Below, one piece after another: positions 17,952-27,096 of a stretch of 55,144 nucleotides of DNA. A model generated the notes under the pieces. That model did not search any database. It was not told the DNA's origin and saw only the letters and a list, made by a program, of their open reading frames with translations. The stretch covers positions 1 through 55,144 of the forward strand of contig JAJDWK010000011.1 in NCBI GenBank assembly GCA_022825675.1. The letters are read 5' to 3'. Both the position numbers and the translations under genes were made by a program. The DNA comes from Anaerolineae bacterium. GTDB lineage: Bacteria; Chloroflexota; Anaerolineae; Aggregatilineales; Phototrophicaceae. Position 1 is the stretch's first letter. Each line of letters begins with the position of its first letter.

Positions 17952-18950
17952 ATGCGCATTCTGATACTTGGCGGGACCGTATTCCTCGGCAGAGCGCTGG
18001 TCGAGGCGGCGCTCGCCGCCGGGCATGAGGTCACGCTTTTCAACCGCGGCAAAAGCGCGCCCGACGCCTTCCCCGCGCTTGAGACGATACTCGGCGACCG
18101 CGAGACCGACCTCGACCGCTTGGCGGGGCGGCGCTGGGACGCGGTCATCGACACTTGCGGCTATCAGCCGCGCATAGTGGAAAAATCGGCAAAGGCGCTG
18201 CGCGAGCTGGCGGCGCACTACACTTTCATTTCAACGCTGTCGGTTTATCCGCCGGCGGGAGCGCCCGCTCGCGATGAAGCCGCCGCCGTTTTGCCCATGC
18301 CAGCGAGCGCCGGAGACGCGGTAAGCGCGGAAACCTACGGTCCCCTAAAAGCGCTCTGCGAAGCGGCGGTGCTGGCGGCATTCCCCACAAGCAGCTTGCT
18401 CATCCGCAGCGGGCTGATAGTTGGTCCCTATGACCCCAGCAATCGCTTTACCTACTGGGTGACCCGCATCGCCCGCGGCGGCGATGTGATTGCGCCGCCG
18501 CCAGAACAGCCGATCCAGTTTATCGATGCGCGTGACCTCGCGGCGTTTACCCTGCGTCAAATCGAAATGCGCGCGACGGGCGTCTTGAATGTCACCGGTC
18601 CCGCCCAGCGCTTGAGCTTCCGCGCTTTCCTGCCGCAGGTCAAAGCCGCTCTCGCTTCTGATGCGCGCTTGTATCATGTTTCGGACGGATTCCTGCGTGC
18701 GCAGGGTATCGGCGAATTTCTGGAATTGCCGCTTTGGGTCAATCGGGAGCTGGCGGAAGGCTTCCTGACTTTCAGCATAGAGCGGGCGCTGACGCACGGA
18801 CTGCGCTTCCGCCCGCTCGCCGAGACCATTCGCGATACTTACGCTTGGGCGAAAGACTGCCCAGCCGCCGCCGACAAAGTAGCCGACCTCCCAATAGAGA
18901 AAGAATCCGCCCTGTTGGCGGCATGGCAAGCGCAGCCGGCGCAAGCGTGA
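17952..18950 (+). CDS. NAD-dependent epimerase/dehydratase (extended SDR)
   Basis: The 332-residue protein begins with a Rossmann motif, LILGGTVFLGRALV (GGTxFLG variant), typical of atypical extended SDRs. DVIDTCGYQP-like text (AVIDTCGYQPRIVE) follows, then TYGPLKALCE, where Tyr and Lys take the place of the active YxxxK pair. FIDARDLAAFTL marks the substrate half. The substrate is unknown, perhaps a nucleotide sugar or a quinone-like compound. Start ATG 17952 has GGAGG at 17943-17947. It is convergent with the sigma factor gene with only 16 bp between the stops. Confidence 0.8.
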   Translation: MRILILGGTVFLGRALVEAALAAGHEVTLFNRGKSAPDAFPALETILGDRETDLDRLAGRRWDAVIDTCGYQPRIVEKSAKALRELAAHYTFISTLSVYPPAGAPARDEAAAVLPMPASAGDAVSAETYGPLKALCEAAVLAAFPTSSLLIRSGLIVGPYDPSNRFTYWVTRIARGGDVIAPPPEQPIQFIDARDLAAFTLRQIEMRATGVLNVTGPAQRLSFRAFLPQVKAALASDARLYHVSDGFLRAQGIGEFLELPLWVNRELAEGFLTFSIERALTHGLRFRPLAETIRDTYAWAKDCPAAADKVADLPIEKESALLAAWQAQPAQA

Positions 18951-18966
18951 AAGCCCGCTTCACACG

Positions 18967-20052
18967 CTATTCAAGGTAATCGCGCAACTCGCGGCTGCGG
19001 CTGGGATGGCGCAGGCGGCGCAAGGCTCTGCCTTCAATCTGCCGGATGCGCTCTCGCGTTAGGTTGAATTTCTTGCCCACTTCTTCCAATGTATAGTTGC
19101 GCCCATTGTAGAAGCCAAAACGCAGGCTGATGATGCGCCGCTCCCGCCATGTCAGCGTATGGAGCTTTTTTAAGAGGGTTTCCCGCAAGAGGGAGTCGCT
19201 GGCGCTGTCGGAAGGGTTGGGCTCGCGTTCATTTTCGATGAAGCTGCCCAACTCGCTGTCATCGTCTTTGCCGACGGGATGCTCCAGGCTGAGCGGGCGC
19301 TTTGATACTTTGATGAGCCACTGGATATGGCTGACATCAGTTTCCATGATTTCGGCAATTTCTTCTACCGGCGGCGGCTGCCCCGTCTCTTGCTCCAGCT
19401 CTCGCATAATCCGGTACATGTGGCGGATGCGGTCGTGCATATGCACTGGCACCCGAATTGTGCGTCCCTGGTCCGCAATTGCCCGGCTGATGGATTGGCG
19501 GATCCACCAAGTGGCATAAGTGCTGAAGCGGTAGCCGCGCTTATGATCGAACTTCTCGACCGCCCGTATCAAGCCCACATTGCCTTCTTGAATGAGATCG
19601 AGGAATTGCACGCCGCGGCCCGTGTAATTCTTGGCGACCGAAACCACAAGCCGGGTATTGGCTGTTATCAAGTGGTCGCGGGCTTTTTTGCCATCTTCTA
19701 CCAGGAAGAGCCATTCCGCGCGGCGCTCGTGCTTGGGCGATGCCTGCAAACGCGCTTCCGCCTGTACGCCCGCCTCGATGCGGCTTGCCAGCTGCACCTC
19801 CTCCTCTTTGCTCAAGAGGGGGACGCGCGACATTTGTTTGAGATATAAGCCAACGGCATCGCTGGTGCCGATGTCGCTCAGCTCATGCTCATCGGTTTCG
19901 GCTAGGTCCAGCTCGCCAGCAAAGTTCTCATCAATCAATTCGAGCTCGTTCTCGTCCGGAAGCAGCTCAAATTCATCGGCTTCGTATTTTTCGTTTTCTT
20001 GGAAAGTTTCCAAGTCCAAGTCAGCTCTAAAGCTGCTTTCAAACTCTTCCAC
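18967..20052 (-). CDS. RNA polymerase sigma factor, sigma-70 group 1/2
   Basis: The 361-residue protein has an acidic N-terminus (about 1-60) in place of a full region 1.1. Region 1.2 follows ([21 protein letters not shown]), then region 2 ([26 protein letters not shown] and the -10 binding [20 protein letters not shown]), region 3, and region 4 with the HTH ([21 protein letters not shown]). It could be the principal sigma factor or a close paralogue; the short acidic start fits sigma A of several phyla. GTG start with AGGGG 7 bp upstream. DUF177 lies 75 bp upstream and they probably share its promoter. Confidence 0.92.
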   Translation of the reverse strand: MEEFESSFRADLDLETFQENEKYEADEFELLPDENELELIDENFAGELDLAETDEHELSDIGTSDAVGLYLKQMSRVPLLSKEEEVQLASRIEAGVQAEARLQASPKHERRAEWLFLVEDGKKARDHLITANTRLVVSVAKNYTGRGVQFLDLIQEGNVGLIRAVEKFDHKRGYRFSTYATWWIRQSISRAIADQGRTIRVPVHMHDRIRHMYRIMRELEQETGQPPPVEEIAEIMETDVSHIQWLIKVSKRPLSLEHPVGKDDDSELGSFIENEREPNPSDSASDSLLRETLLKKLHTLTWRERRIISLRFGFYNGRNYTLEEVGKKFNLTRERIRQIEGRALRRLRHPSRSRELRDYLE

Positions 20053-20127
20053 TGCAATACCCCTATCCGCCTCGGGAAGCGCGCATACCAGCTTTCGCGC
20101 GCGGGTCCAGAGGTGAATTCATGCGCA

Positions 20128-20625
20128 TTATGGCAGCAACTGCTTCAACACCGCCAGGCGCGGGTCAATCCCCGGGATCTCGGGCACAGCCGAAAGCAGC
20201 TCTTGGGATGTCCCTTCTCGGTTCAAGTTATGTCCAGTTACCGCATCTAAGCCGCGGCAATCTTCAGCGCAGACGCTGCGGTAGCTGGTTTCTATGAGTA
20301 TTTCTTCTCGCAGCAAGGGCGCGAGATCAATCGCGCCATCGCCATCAACAAAAAACACGCTTTTGTCGGCATCAGGAGGGGAGGTGAACAATTCCGCCAG
20401 CGTGACATCAAAGATATTCACAAACGCATCCAAACAGCGGTCGCATTCCTGCAGATGGCTAACGCGCAGACTGCCTTGCATCAAAATGCCCTCGCTGATG
20501 CGGGTCAAGGTTAAAGCCCCCGCCAGCGCATCCAGATAGAGATCATCATCAACCTGCAGCCGCTGGGGGAAGGCTATCGGAATCTCCCGATAAGTGCCGG
20601 GACCTGCGGACAGCAGAAAACCCAC
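20128..20625 (-). CDS. DUF177 (YceD family) protein lacking one Cys pair
   Basis: The 165-residue protein has the YceD pattern: DRCLDAF with C61-x-x-C64, then CAEDCRGL with C119 and C123. YceD is linked to 23S rRNA accumulation and usually sits before rpmF. Here no rpmF follows; the sigma factor does. The second CxxC pair (GLCPVCG in most members) is D127 and T130, so the zinc site is probably incomplete. A GTG starts the frame with no clear ribosome site. The promoter at 20742-20771 points at it. Confidence 0.75.
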   Translation of the reverse strand: MGFLLSAGPGTYREIPIAFPQRLQVDDDLYLDALAGALTLTRISEGILMQGSLRVSHLQECDRCLDAFVNIFDVTLAELFTSPPDADKSVFFVDGDGAIDLAPLLREEILIETSYRSVCAEDCRGLDAVTGHNLNREGTSQELLSAVPEIPGIDPRLAVLKQLLP

Positions 20626-21032
20626 CTGCAGTTTAAGGAGGCGACGCTTTAGGAAGCTGCCGCTTGGCTGACCCTTCAGGGATGCCCTCCCCGTGTTGCA
20701 TTTTGTACGATGTCTGTTGTGAAGTAGCCGCTAGAACTCGAATTATACGAGTCGAATGCCGCTTCTGTCAAGTGGAGCGGACCATCCCAGCAGCCAATTC
20801 TCGACAAAATCCGCGGCAGCCGCGCTTCACTTCTTTGCGAAAATGTAGTGTCGTAGTGATAGGCATTTAAGTATAACATCGACTGAATCAGGCGCAAGCG
20901 GACTGGGAAGAAAATGCGAAAAAACGCTCGGAATTCATATTTTGCTCGCTCCCCGCTACACTAACAGCTCACGCTGTCAGCCTTAGCGCCGCCAGCGCCC
21001 GGTTTTTTGGCAATTGCCCGATTGGAAGGCGC
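20626..21032. other. 407-bp intergenic region
   Basis: It holds the consensus minus-strand promoter described separately and a 5' leader of about 110 bases for DUF177. The right half, toward the gene at 21033, has AT-rich patches around 20860-20950 but no motif I can define. I see no RNA gene or coding frame with support. Confidence 0.5.
20742..20771 (-). promoter_or_regulatory. Near-consensus sigma-70 promoter for DUF177-sigma factor
   Basis: On the minus strand TTGACA (20766-20771) and TATAAT (20742-20747) are spaced by 18 bp, a perfect match in both boxes. The -10 lies in the inverted repeat ACTCG-tataatt-CGAGT. The start would be near 20735. Confidence 0.8.
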
Positions 21033-21806
21033 ATGAACGCATACAGTCTGATTTTCCTCAGCGAGCGTGATGCCTTCGCCCGCCTCCAGCGGGCGGCACC
21101 GCCGCTGCAGCCCATCACAATCCGCACGCCGCAAGCGCTTATGCCGGCGCTCATCGACAGGCGGGCGGCGCTGATACTGCTTGACGGCGCGCAGGACTCT
21201 TGGCAAGCGCTGATTCTCGCCTGCAAAAGCTCCGCCGCCACCCGCCGCATTCCCCTCTGCTTCGCCAGTGATGACGCGGCTTCCCGCGGGACCGCCATCA
21301 ATTGCGGCGCTGACCTCGCCCTGAGCTGGCAGGAGCTGCACAGCAGCTTCAGCGCGATTGTCACGACGTATGCCCGCATCCCCGACCCAGCCCGTCAGCG
21401 CCAGTTGGAATGTGAATGCGGCGCGGGGCTGCCGCCGCTGGCTCTGCAAGGCGTCGCCCAGTTTAACCGTGGCGCGTATTATCAACAGCACGACTCGTTC
21501 GAAGCATTGTGGATGGCGACCGCTGGTCCCGTCCGCGACCTGTATCGCGCGATATTGCAGATTGGGGTCGCCTATTATCAGGTCGAGCGGGGCAACTATC
21601 GGGGCGCGCTGAAAATGCTGCAGCGCAGCGTACAATGGCTCAACCCGCTGCCGGATGTCTGCCAAAGCCTGCATGTCGCCCAGTTGCGGCGTGATTCTTA
21701 TGCCGTGCGCGCCGAGCTGCAGCGGCTTGGTCCAAAGCGCATGGCGGAATTTGACCGCGCCCTGCTGAAGCCGCTGCCGCTGCTGCCTCAAGCGCCCAGC
21801 ACATAA
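21033..21806 (+). CDS. Receiver-like domain fused to DUF309
   Basis: The 257-residue protein has two parts. Residues 1-120 have a response-regulator-like alternation (LIFLSERDAFARL, AALILLDGAQDSW, IPLCFASDDAASRG), with LLDGAQ where a receiver has its Asp loop, but it lacks the usual acidic pair at the start and the late Lys. Residues 145-225 are DUF309: FNRGAYYQQHDSFEALW and YRAILQIGVAYYQVERGN, the pattern of this small helical family of unknown function. Its end overlaps the convergent S9 peptidase by 19 bp. Confidence 0.7.
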   Translation: MNAYSLIFLSERDAFARLQRAAPPLQPITIRTPQALMPALIDRRAALILLDGAQDSWQALILACKSSAATRRIPLCFASDDAASRGTAINCGADLALSWQELHSSFSAIVTTYARIPDPARQRQLECECGAGLPPLALQGVAQFNRGAYYQQHDSFEALWMATAGPVRDLYRAILQIGVAYYQVERGNYRGALKMLQRSVQWLNPLPDVCQSLHVAQLRRDSYAVRAELQRLGPKRMAEFDRALLKPLPLLPQAPST

Positions 21807-23749
21807 GCCGCGAACCACTCCAGCATGGCGTCATTGTGCGCCCGCCGTAAGTTGATCGCGCCATTGATAGAAGCGCCATGCGCGCCCCCAGGCTGCCGCA
21901 GCATCTCGACACGGCAGCCATTTGCTTTGAGCACGCTGTAAAATTGCTCTGATTGTTCCGCCGGGCAACGCCAATCCAGCTCGCTTTGCACCAGCAAAGT
22001 CGGCGTTACGCAGCGGTGCGCATAGCTAATTGGCGAGCAGCGCTCGTAGACTTCGGGGATTTCCTGCGGGTGCCCGCCCAACTGCTCGACAGCGAAATAA
22101 ATGCCGATATCGCTGGTGCCATAAAAACTGCGCCAATTGGTCACCGGGTTTTGCGGTATCGCCGCTTTGAAACGGTCGGTGTGGCTGATGATCCAGCAGG
22201 TCAAATTGCCGCCGCCCGAGGTGCCGCAGACGCCCAGCCGCTGCTCGTCCGCCAAACCGCGCTCTATGGCGTAGTCAACGCCGGTCATCAAGTCCTGATA
22301 ATCCAGGTTGCCCCAATCCCCTTTGATGGCGGTGGAAAAGCCATCGCCATAGCCAGTGGATGCGCGGTGATTGAGAAAGAGTACGCCATAACCCGCGCCC
22401 GCCAGCATCTGAAAATCGAAGTGAAAGCCATAGCCATAGGCGGCGTGAGGTCCGCCATGAATGTACAGGATTGTCGGGTACGGCGCTTCGCCAGCGGGTG
22501 GCTTCATAAACCAGCCTTCGACTTCTTCGCCATCGCGGCTGCGCCAGCGCAGATGCTCTGTCTGCGGCAGTTGCAGCGCCGCCAACTGCGCCTGGTTCAA
22601 GCTCGTCAAAACTTGGGACGCGCCCCCGGGCAGCGGCAGCAGTTCCAGCTCTGGCGGCGCGTTTACGCTGGTGCGCGCGTAGAGCAAGCGCCCGCCGCGT
22701 AAATCCAGCGGGAAGATGGCGCAGTCGCCGTCCGTGACCGCTTCCCAGGCTTCGTCGCCAGCCAGCGCCACGCGCAGAATGTGCTCGCTGCCGCCGCGCT
22801 GAGCGCTGACATAAGCGGATTTCCCATCAGCCGCCACCAGGATATTGGCGGCGCTCAGCCCCGAAACCGGCATATCCAGCGAGAGTCTGCCGCCAACGCC
22901 GATATCCAGCGAGGGCGTACGGCATTCAAGGCTGCCCGCTGCCAAATCCAGCACATAGACATCGGACTTGCTGCCGATGGGCGCGCCATCGTCCGGGCGC
23001 CCTTGGAAGACAATGCGCGCGCCATCAGGCGTGAAGCTGGCTTTGGCGAGCTGCCCCCAGCCGGCAAGCACCGTCGTCTGCGCGCCATCGAGGTCGACAG
23101 ATTTTAAGTCCGGCGTCATCGCGCGCGCGGCATCAGCCCGCATGGCGGCGTCGTAGAGTATCGTCTTGCCATCGGGCGACCAGCGCGGGTTGCTGTTGTT
23201 TGTCCGGTCAGCGGTTAGCTGCCGCACTTCCCCGCTGGCGATATCCAGCAGATAGATATCTTGTACTTCGTCATCGAGGTAGCCGATGGCGTCAAAGCGG
23301 TACACAGTGCGATCGACGCGATAAGGCTCGGCGCTAAGGTCGGGCGCTTCGGCATCGGCTTTGGCGCAGAAGGCAATCTGGCTGCCATCGGGGGCGGGGG
23401 CGAAGCTGCCGCCGACACCGCGCTGGAAGCGGGTCAGCTGCCGCGCCTCGCCACCGACGACTGGCAGCAGGTAAAGCTGCGGCGCGCCATCACGGTCAGA
23501 AACAAAGACAACCGCATCGCCAGCGGGCAGCCAGCGGGCGCCGCTATCAACGGCAAGCCCATTGGTCATCTGACGCTGCTCGCCAGTAGCGCAATCAATC
23601 AGATACAGGGTGCTGTACTGCTTGTCCGCGTCGGCGTCGATTTTGTTGGCATAGGCGATGGCAAGCGCGCCATCGGGCGCGAGGGTGGCGCCATTCAAAA
23701 AATGCAGCGCAAACAAATCTTCTTTCTGCAGGGTTCGGGCTTGGGGCAT
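21788..23749 (-). CDS. S9 family serine peptidase (prolyl oligopeptidase / acylaminoacyl peptidase type)
   Basis: The 653-residue protein has an N-terminal beta-propeller with TolB-like blades (for example GARWLPAGDAVVFVSDRDG and NPRWSPDGKTILYD). The alpha/beta-hydrolase domain follows, with the oxyanion region YIHGGPHAAYG, the nucleophile in CGTSGGGN, Asp in QSELDWRCP and His in GGAHGAS. It cleaves oligopeptides. No signal peptide is seen, so it is probably cytosolic. Start ATG 23749 (MPQART) has GGAG 7 bp upstream; the frame is open further to 23851. Confidence 0.9.
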   Translation of the reverse strand: MPQARTLQKEDLFALHFLNGATLAPDGALAIAYANKIDADADKQYSTLYLIDCATGEQRQMTNGLAVDSGARWLPAGDAVVFVSDRDGAPQLYLLPVVGGEARQLTRFQRGVGGSFAPAPDGSQIAFCAKADAEAPDLSAEPYRVDRTVYRFDAIGYLDDEVQDIYLLDIASGEVRQLTADRTNNSNPRWSPDGKTILYDAAMRADAARAMTPDLKSVDLDGAQTTVLAGWGQLAKASFTPDGARIVFQGRPDDGAPIGSKSDVYVLDLAAGSLECRTPSLDIGVGGRLSLDMPVSGLSAANILVAADGKSAYVSAQRGGSEHILRVALAGDEAWEAVTDGDCAIFPLDLRGGRLLYARTSVNAPPELELLPLPGGASQVLTSLNQAQLAALQLPQTEHLRWRSRDGEEVEGWFMKPPAGEAPYPTILYIHGGPHAAYGYGFHFDFQMLAGAGYGVLFLNHRASTGYGDGFSTAIKGDWGNLDYQDLMTGVDYAIERGLADEQRLGVCGTSGGGNLTCWIISHTDRFKAAIPQNPVTNWRSFYGTSDIGIYFAVEQLGGHPQEIPEVYERCSPISYAHRCVTPTLLVQSELDWRCPAEQSEQFYSVLKANGCRVEMLRQPGGAHGASINGAINLRRAHNDAMLEWFAAYVLGA

Positions 23750-23888
23750 TGCGGGACTCCTGTCTGCTGGGCGGATGCTCTTGCGGCGCGCATATTGTAC
23801 CAAAGCATACACTGTCTTCCCGCTGACTGCCCGCGCAAACTCTTGTATCATAAGGGGCAGCGCAGCCGCTTATCACAGCGAGGACGCG

Positions 23889-24683
23889 ATGACCGCCGCA
23901 AAAGATTCCAAAGCCCTCTCCCAGGAGCGTTATGCGCGCTTCGCCGAAGGGTATATCAGCAGCCAGACGCACGCGGCTGGCAGCGACCTTGACCGGCTGC
24001 TCGCTATCGCCCAGCCGCAGCCCTTTTGGCGGGCGCTGGATATCGCCACCGGCGGCGGGCACACCGCGCTCAAGTTCGCGCCGTATGTACAAAATGTTGT
24101 CGCCAGCGACCTGACGCCGCGCATGCTGATGAAGGCGCGCGCCTTTATCGTGATAGAGCGGGACGCGACCAATGTGTGCTTCCGCGCGGCTGATGCCGAG
24201 GCGCTGCCATTCGCCGCGGGGCAATTTGACCTGGTAACCTGCCGCATCGCGCCTCATCATTTCCCGGATGTGCCGCGTTTTCTGCGGGAATGCGCCCGGG
24301 TCTTGCGCCCTAGCGGCTGCATGCTGCTGCAAGATCATGTGCTGCCCGCGGATACGGCGGCGGCGCGCTTTGTCGATAGCTTCGAGCGCCTGCGTGACCC
24401 CAGCCACAACCGCGCCTTCAGCGCCGCCGAGTGGGAGTGTATGTTCGCTGCCGCCGGCTTCATGGTGGAGCACAGCGAACTCTACATCAAACGGCATGAC
24501 TTTATCCCCTGGGCACAGCGGCAGGGCAATGACGCGGCGACAATCGAACAATTGACTGCCATGCTGCGCGCCGCCCCGGCAATCGCCCGCGATTGGCTGG
24601 ACCCGCGGGACTGGGGCGCGCCCAATGCCAGCTTCGTCAACCGCCACCTCCTCATCCGCGGGCGCAAAATCAGGCGCGGCTGA
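23889..24683 (+). CDS. Class I SAM-dependent methyltransferase
   Basis: The 264-residue protein has the UbiE/Methyltransf_11 pattern: ALDIATGGGHTALKFAP for the SAM loop, VVASDLTPRML, ADAEALPFAAGQFDLVTCRIAPHHF and RVLRPSGCMLLQDH. The substrate cannot be told. Start ATG 23889 follows GCGAGGACGCG. The next gene, a GT4, begins right at its end, so they are probably translated as a pair. Confidence 0.85.
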   Translation: MTAAKDSKALSQERYARFAEGYISSQTHAAGSDLDRLLAIAQPQPFWRALDIATGGGHTALKFAPYVQNVVASDLTPRMLMKARAFIVIERDATNVCFRAADAEALPFAAGQFDLVTCRIAPHHFPDVPRFLRECARVLRPSGCMLLQDHVLPADTAAARFVDSFERLRDPSHNRAFSAAEWECMFAAAGFMVEHSELYIKRHDFIPWAQRQGNDAATIEQLTAMLRAAPAIARDWLDPRDWGAPNASFVNRHLLIRGRKIRRG

Positions 24684-24685
24684 CG

Positions 24686-25804
24686 GTGGCGAGGCTCTTT
24701 GTCGCCAGCGGGATTTTCCACCCCGAAGCGGGCGGTCCCGCCACTTATCTCAAAGCGATACTGCCGGCGCTGCAGGCGGCTGGCTGGCAGCCGCGCCTGC
24801 TGACCTTCGGCAATTCCCAGCGGGGAGGCTATCCGTACCCGGTCGCCCGCATCGCCCGCCGCGCCTACCCGCTGCGGCAGGCGCAGTACGCGCTCGCCGC
24901 GGCGCGGCAGCTGGCATGGGCGGATATCGTCTATGCCCAAACGATTGACTTGCCGCTCTTGCCGCGCCCTAAACGCCCGCGCGTCATCAAAATTGTCGGC
25001 GATCAAGCCTGGGAGCGCTGCAGCCGCCGCGGCTGGATCCCGCCAGAAATGACGATTGACGCCTTCCAAAGCTATGCTGGCGCTGCGCGCGTCCGCTGGC
25101 AGAAGCGCTCGCGCAATCGGCAAGTGGCGGCGATGGACGCCATCATCGTGCCCAGCCACTATCTCAAGCGGCTGGTGATGAGCTGGGGCATCAGCGCCGC
25201 CAAAATCGAGGTGATTTATAACGCGCTGCCAGCCCCGCCCGCGCCCAGCCAATCACGAGCGGAGCTGCGCGCCGAGCTGGGCTGGCAAAGCCAGCCGACC
25301 CTGCTGACGGTAGCGCGCTTGCAGCGCTGGAAGGGCATTGACCACATCATCCGCGTATTGCCCGATTTGCCCGAGCTGCGGCTGGTGGTTGTCGGCGACG
25401 GTCCAGATCGCCCGCGGCTGCAGGCGCTGGCAGGCGCGCTGGGCAATCGCGTACTGTTCACGGGGCAGCTGCCGCCCGCGCAGGTGCAGCGCCTGCTCTA
25501 CGCCGCTGATGGCTTGGCGCTCTACAGCGCCTATGAGGGTTTGTCCCACACAATTCTCGAAAGCCTGCGGCTGGGTACGCCCGCGCTCGCCAGCGATATC
25601 GGCGGCAACCCGGAGCTGCTGCAGCATGGCATAAATGGCATCCTGGTGCCGCATGTGGATCGGGCGGCGCTGCGCGACGGCATCAAGCAACTGCTGGCGC
25701 GGCGCGTTGAGCTAGCGGCAAATAGCCATATCGGCTTGGAGAGATTCGGTTTTGCGGCGATGGTGCGGCGCACGGACGCGCTGTTGCGGTCGCTGCTGCC
25801 TTGA
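24686..25804 (+). CDS. Glycosyltransferase, GT4 family
   Basis: The 372-residue GT-B enzyme starts VARLFVASGIFHPEAGGPATYL, the acceptor loop of GT4. The second half has LLTVARLQRWKGIDHIIRVL, LVVVGDGPDRPRL and YSAYEGLSHTILESLRLGTPALAS with the E-x7-E motif. It transfers an activated sugar to an unknown acceptor. I chose GTG 24686, 2 bp after the methyltransferase stop, because homology begins at once; the frame stays open to ATG 24593 but that part is antifamily, low-complexity text. It is convergent with the response regulator. Confidence 0.85.
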   Translation: MARLFVASGIFHPEAGGPATYLKAILPALQAAGWQPRLLTFGNSQRGGYPYPVARIARRAYPLRQAQYALAAARQLAWADIVYAQTIDLPLLPRPKRPRVIKIVGDQAWERCSRRGWIPPEMTIDAFQSYAGAARVRWQKRSRNRQVAAMDAIIVPSHYLKRLVMSWGISAAKIEVIYNALPAPPAPSQSRAELRAELGWQSQPTLLTVARLQRWKGIDHIIRVLPDLPELRLVVVGDGPDRPRLQALAGALGNRVLFTGQLPPAQVQRLLYAADGLALYSAYEGLSHTILESLRLGTPALASDIGGNPELLQHGINGILVPHVDRAALRDGIKQLLARRVELAANSHIGLERFGFAAMVRRTDALLRSLLP

Positions 25805-25810
25805 GGCTGC

Positions 25811-26497
25811 TTAAGTTTTGATGAAGCGGTAGCCAACGCCCCGCGAGGTTACGATATATTCCGGCTGCTGCGGGTTGGTTTCCAGCTTTTGCCGCAAATA
25901 ATGAATGTAGAGCTTCAAGCTGTCGGTGGCATCGCTGTATTCTTCGCCCCAGGCTTCCGTGACCAGCTCGCTGCGGGTAACCACGCGCCCCGCATTGCGC
26001 ACCAATACGGCGAGCAGGTTGAATTCTTTGGGCGTCAGGTGCTTGAGCGTGTTGCGGATATAGACTTCCCGATTCATGAAGTTCATGCGGAAGTCGCCAT
26101 GATTGAAGCGAATCTCTTCTTCCAGGCTGGAGCGCGGGGAACGGCGCAGCTTCGCTTTCACCCAAGCGATTAGCTCTTCTTCGGGCACGGGTTTGCGGAT
26201 ATAGCCATCGGCACCCAGGTTCAAGCCGCGGATGACATCTTCGCTTTCCGTCTGGGCGCTGACAAAAAGTATCGGCATATCCGACAAATCCCGCAGCTGG
26301 CGGCAAATCTCCCAGCCATCACGATCCGGCAATGCCGATTCCAGCAGCACCAAATCCGGCTGGGTGCGATAGGCAGCCCGCAGCCCCTCTTGCGCGTTAT
26401 GGGCGGTATGCACTTCCAAGCCGTTTTCGGTCAGCAGCGCCGCAATCGACTCCACCGCCGCCTTATCATCATCTATGATTAGAATCTTATCGGGCAT
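25811..26497 (-). CDS. OmpR/PhoB-type response regulator with Glu in place of the phospho-acceptor Asp
   Basis: The 228-residue protein has a receiver domain (1-115): acidic pocket D9-D10-D11, S80 and K102 are present. The residue that should be the phosphorylated Asp is E53, in DLVLLESALPDRDGWE. A winged-helix DNA-binding domain follows, with LTPKEFNLLAVLVRNAGRVVTR and YIHYLRQKLE ... GVGYRF. A Glu at that place often mimics the active state, so it may bind DNA without a kinase; this is inference. Start ATG 26497 has GGGAGA 7 bp upstream. No kinase gene is adjacent. Confidence 0.88.
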   Translation of the reverse strand: MPDKILIIDDDKAAVESIAALLTENGLEVHTAHNAQEGLRAAYRTQPDLVLLESALPDRDGWEICRQLRDLSDMPILFVSAQTESEDVIRGLNLGADGYIRKPVPEEELIAWVKAKLRRSPRSSLEEEIRFNHGDFRMNFMNREVYIRNTLKHLTPKEFNLLAVLVRNAGRVVTRSELVTEAWGEEYSDATDSLKLYIHYLRQKLETNPQQPEYIVTSRGVGYRFIKT

Positions 26498-26586
26498 AGA
26501 TATTCTCCCGGTCAAAACTGCGAAAATACAACTGCCCTTGCCGGCTTCACGCGCCGACGCTTGCAGAAGTCTATACTATGATTACA

Positions 26587-26614
26587 TTTATAACAAAAAA
26601 TTGCAATACTGCAA
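26587..26614 (-). promoter_or_regulatory. Promoter with inverted repeat over the -35, for the response regulator
   Basis: Minus strand: TTGCAG (26609-26614), 16 bp, TATAAA (26587-26592). The repeat ATTGCA-n4-TGCAAT at 26600-26615 covers the -35 and could be an operator, perhaps for self-control. The leader is about 85 bases. Confidence 0.5.
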
Positions 26615-26655
26615 TCCCGCGGGCTGGCGGATGCCCCGCGCGCTGCCCGCCGGTA

Positions 26656-27096
26656 TCAATCAGAAGCGCGAACAGAAGCGCGAATTGACGCTATTAGGCG
26701 CTCAACTTGCGCCGGGAAGTCGCCATCAGCCGCCGCCATCTCGACTGCTGCCCGCAGCAGCGAGCCATCCGCCAGCTGGATGAGCCGCTGATCGCTTGTA
26801 TCAGCGCCCGCGTCCAGCCGCGCCAAGGTGATGCTGCCGCCTGCAGGCGCGACAAATGACACCGCCATCGGCGCCGCGCCGGCGCTGCCGTGATGCACCA
26901 CGCGCCAATGCCGCGGATATTCCAGCATAAAGCCGCCGCCGCGGAAGCGCCCGTCACCGATACTCACCCAGGGTCCGGGCGGTCGCGCCAAATGTGGCGG
27001 CGTCGTTGCCGGTATCAGCGGGGCGCAAGCGCAGAGCAGCAGCCCCAGCCACAGGGCGAGGCTCAGCCGCCAGCGGTGTCGCCGATTGCGCCTCAT
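26656..27096 (-). CDS. Small lipoprotein of unknown function
   Basis: The 146-residue protein has a basic N-terminus, a hydrophobic run and a lipobox (LLLCAC) that predicts a membrane-anchored lipoprotein. The rest, with [15 protein letters not shown] and ITLARLDAG, resembles PsbP/DUF1795-like domains in layout, but I do not recognise it firmly. Its ATG overlaps the guaA stop (ATGA, 27093-27096), so translation is coupled; an ATG 6 bp earlier is also possible. Confidence 0.65.
   Translation of the reverse strand: MRRNRRHRWRLSLALWLGLLLCACAPLIPATTPPHLARPPGPWVSIGDGRFRGGGFMLEYPRHWRVVHHGSAGAAPMAVSFVAPAGGSITLARLDAGADTSDQRLIQLADGSLLRAAVEMAAADGDFPAQVERLIASIRASVRASD

Noticed and set aside
20676..20897. 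A 73-residue minus-strand frame upstream of DUF177.
   Set aside because: It spans the consensus promoter, has no ribosome site and no similarity I can see.
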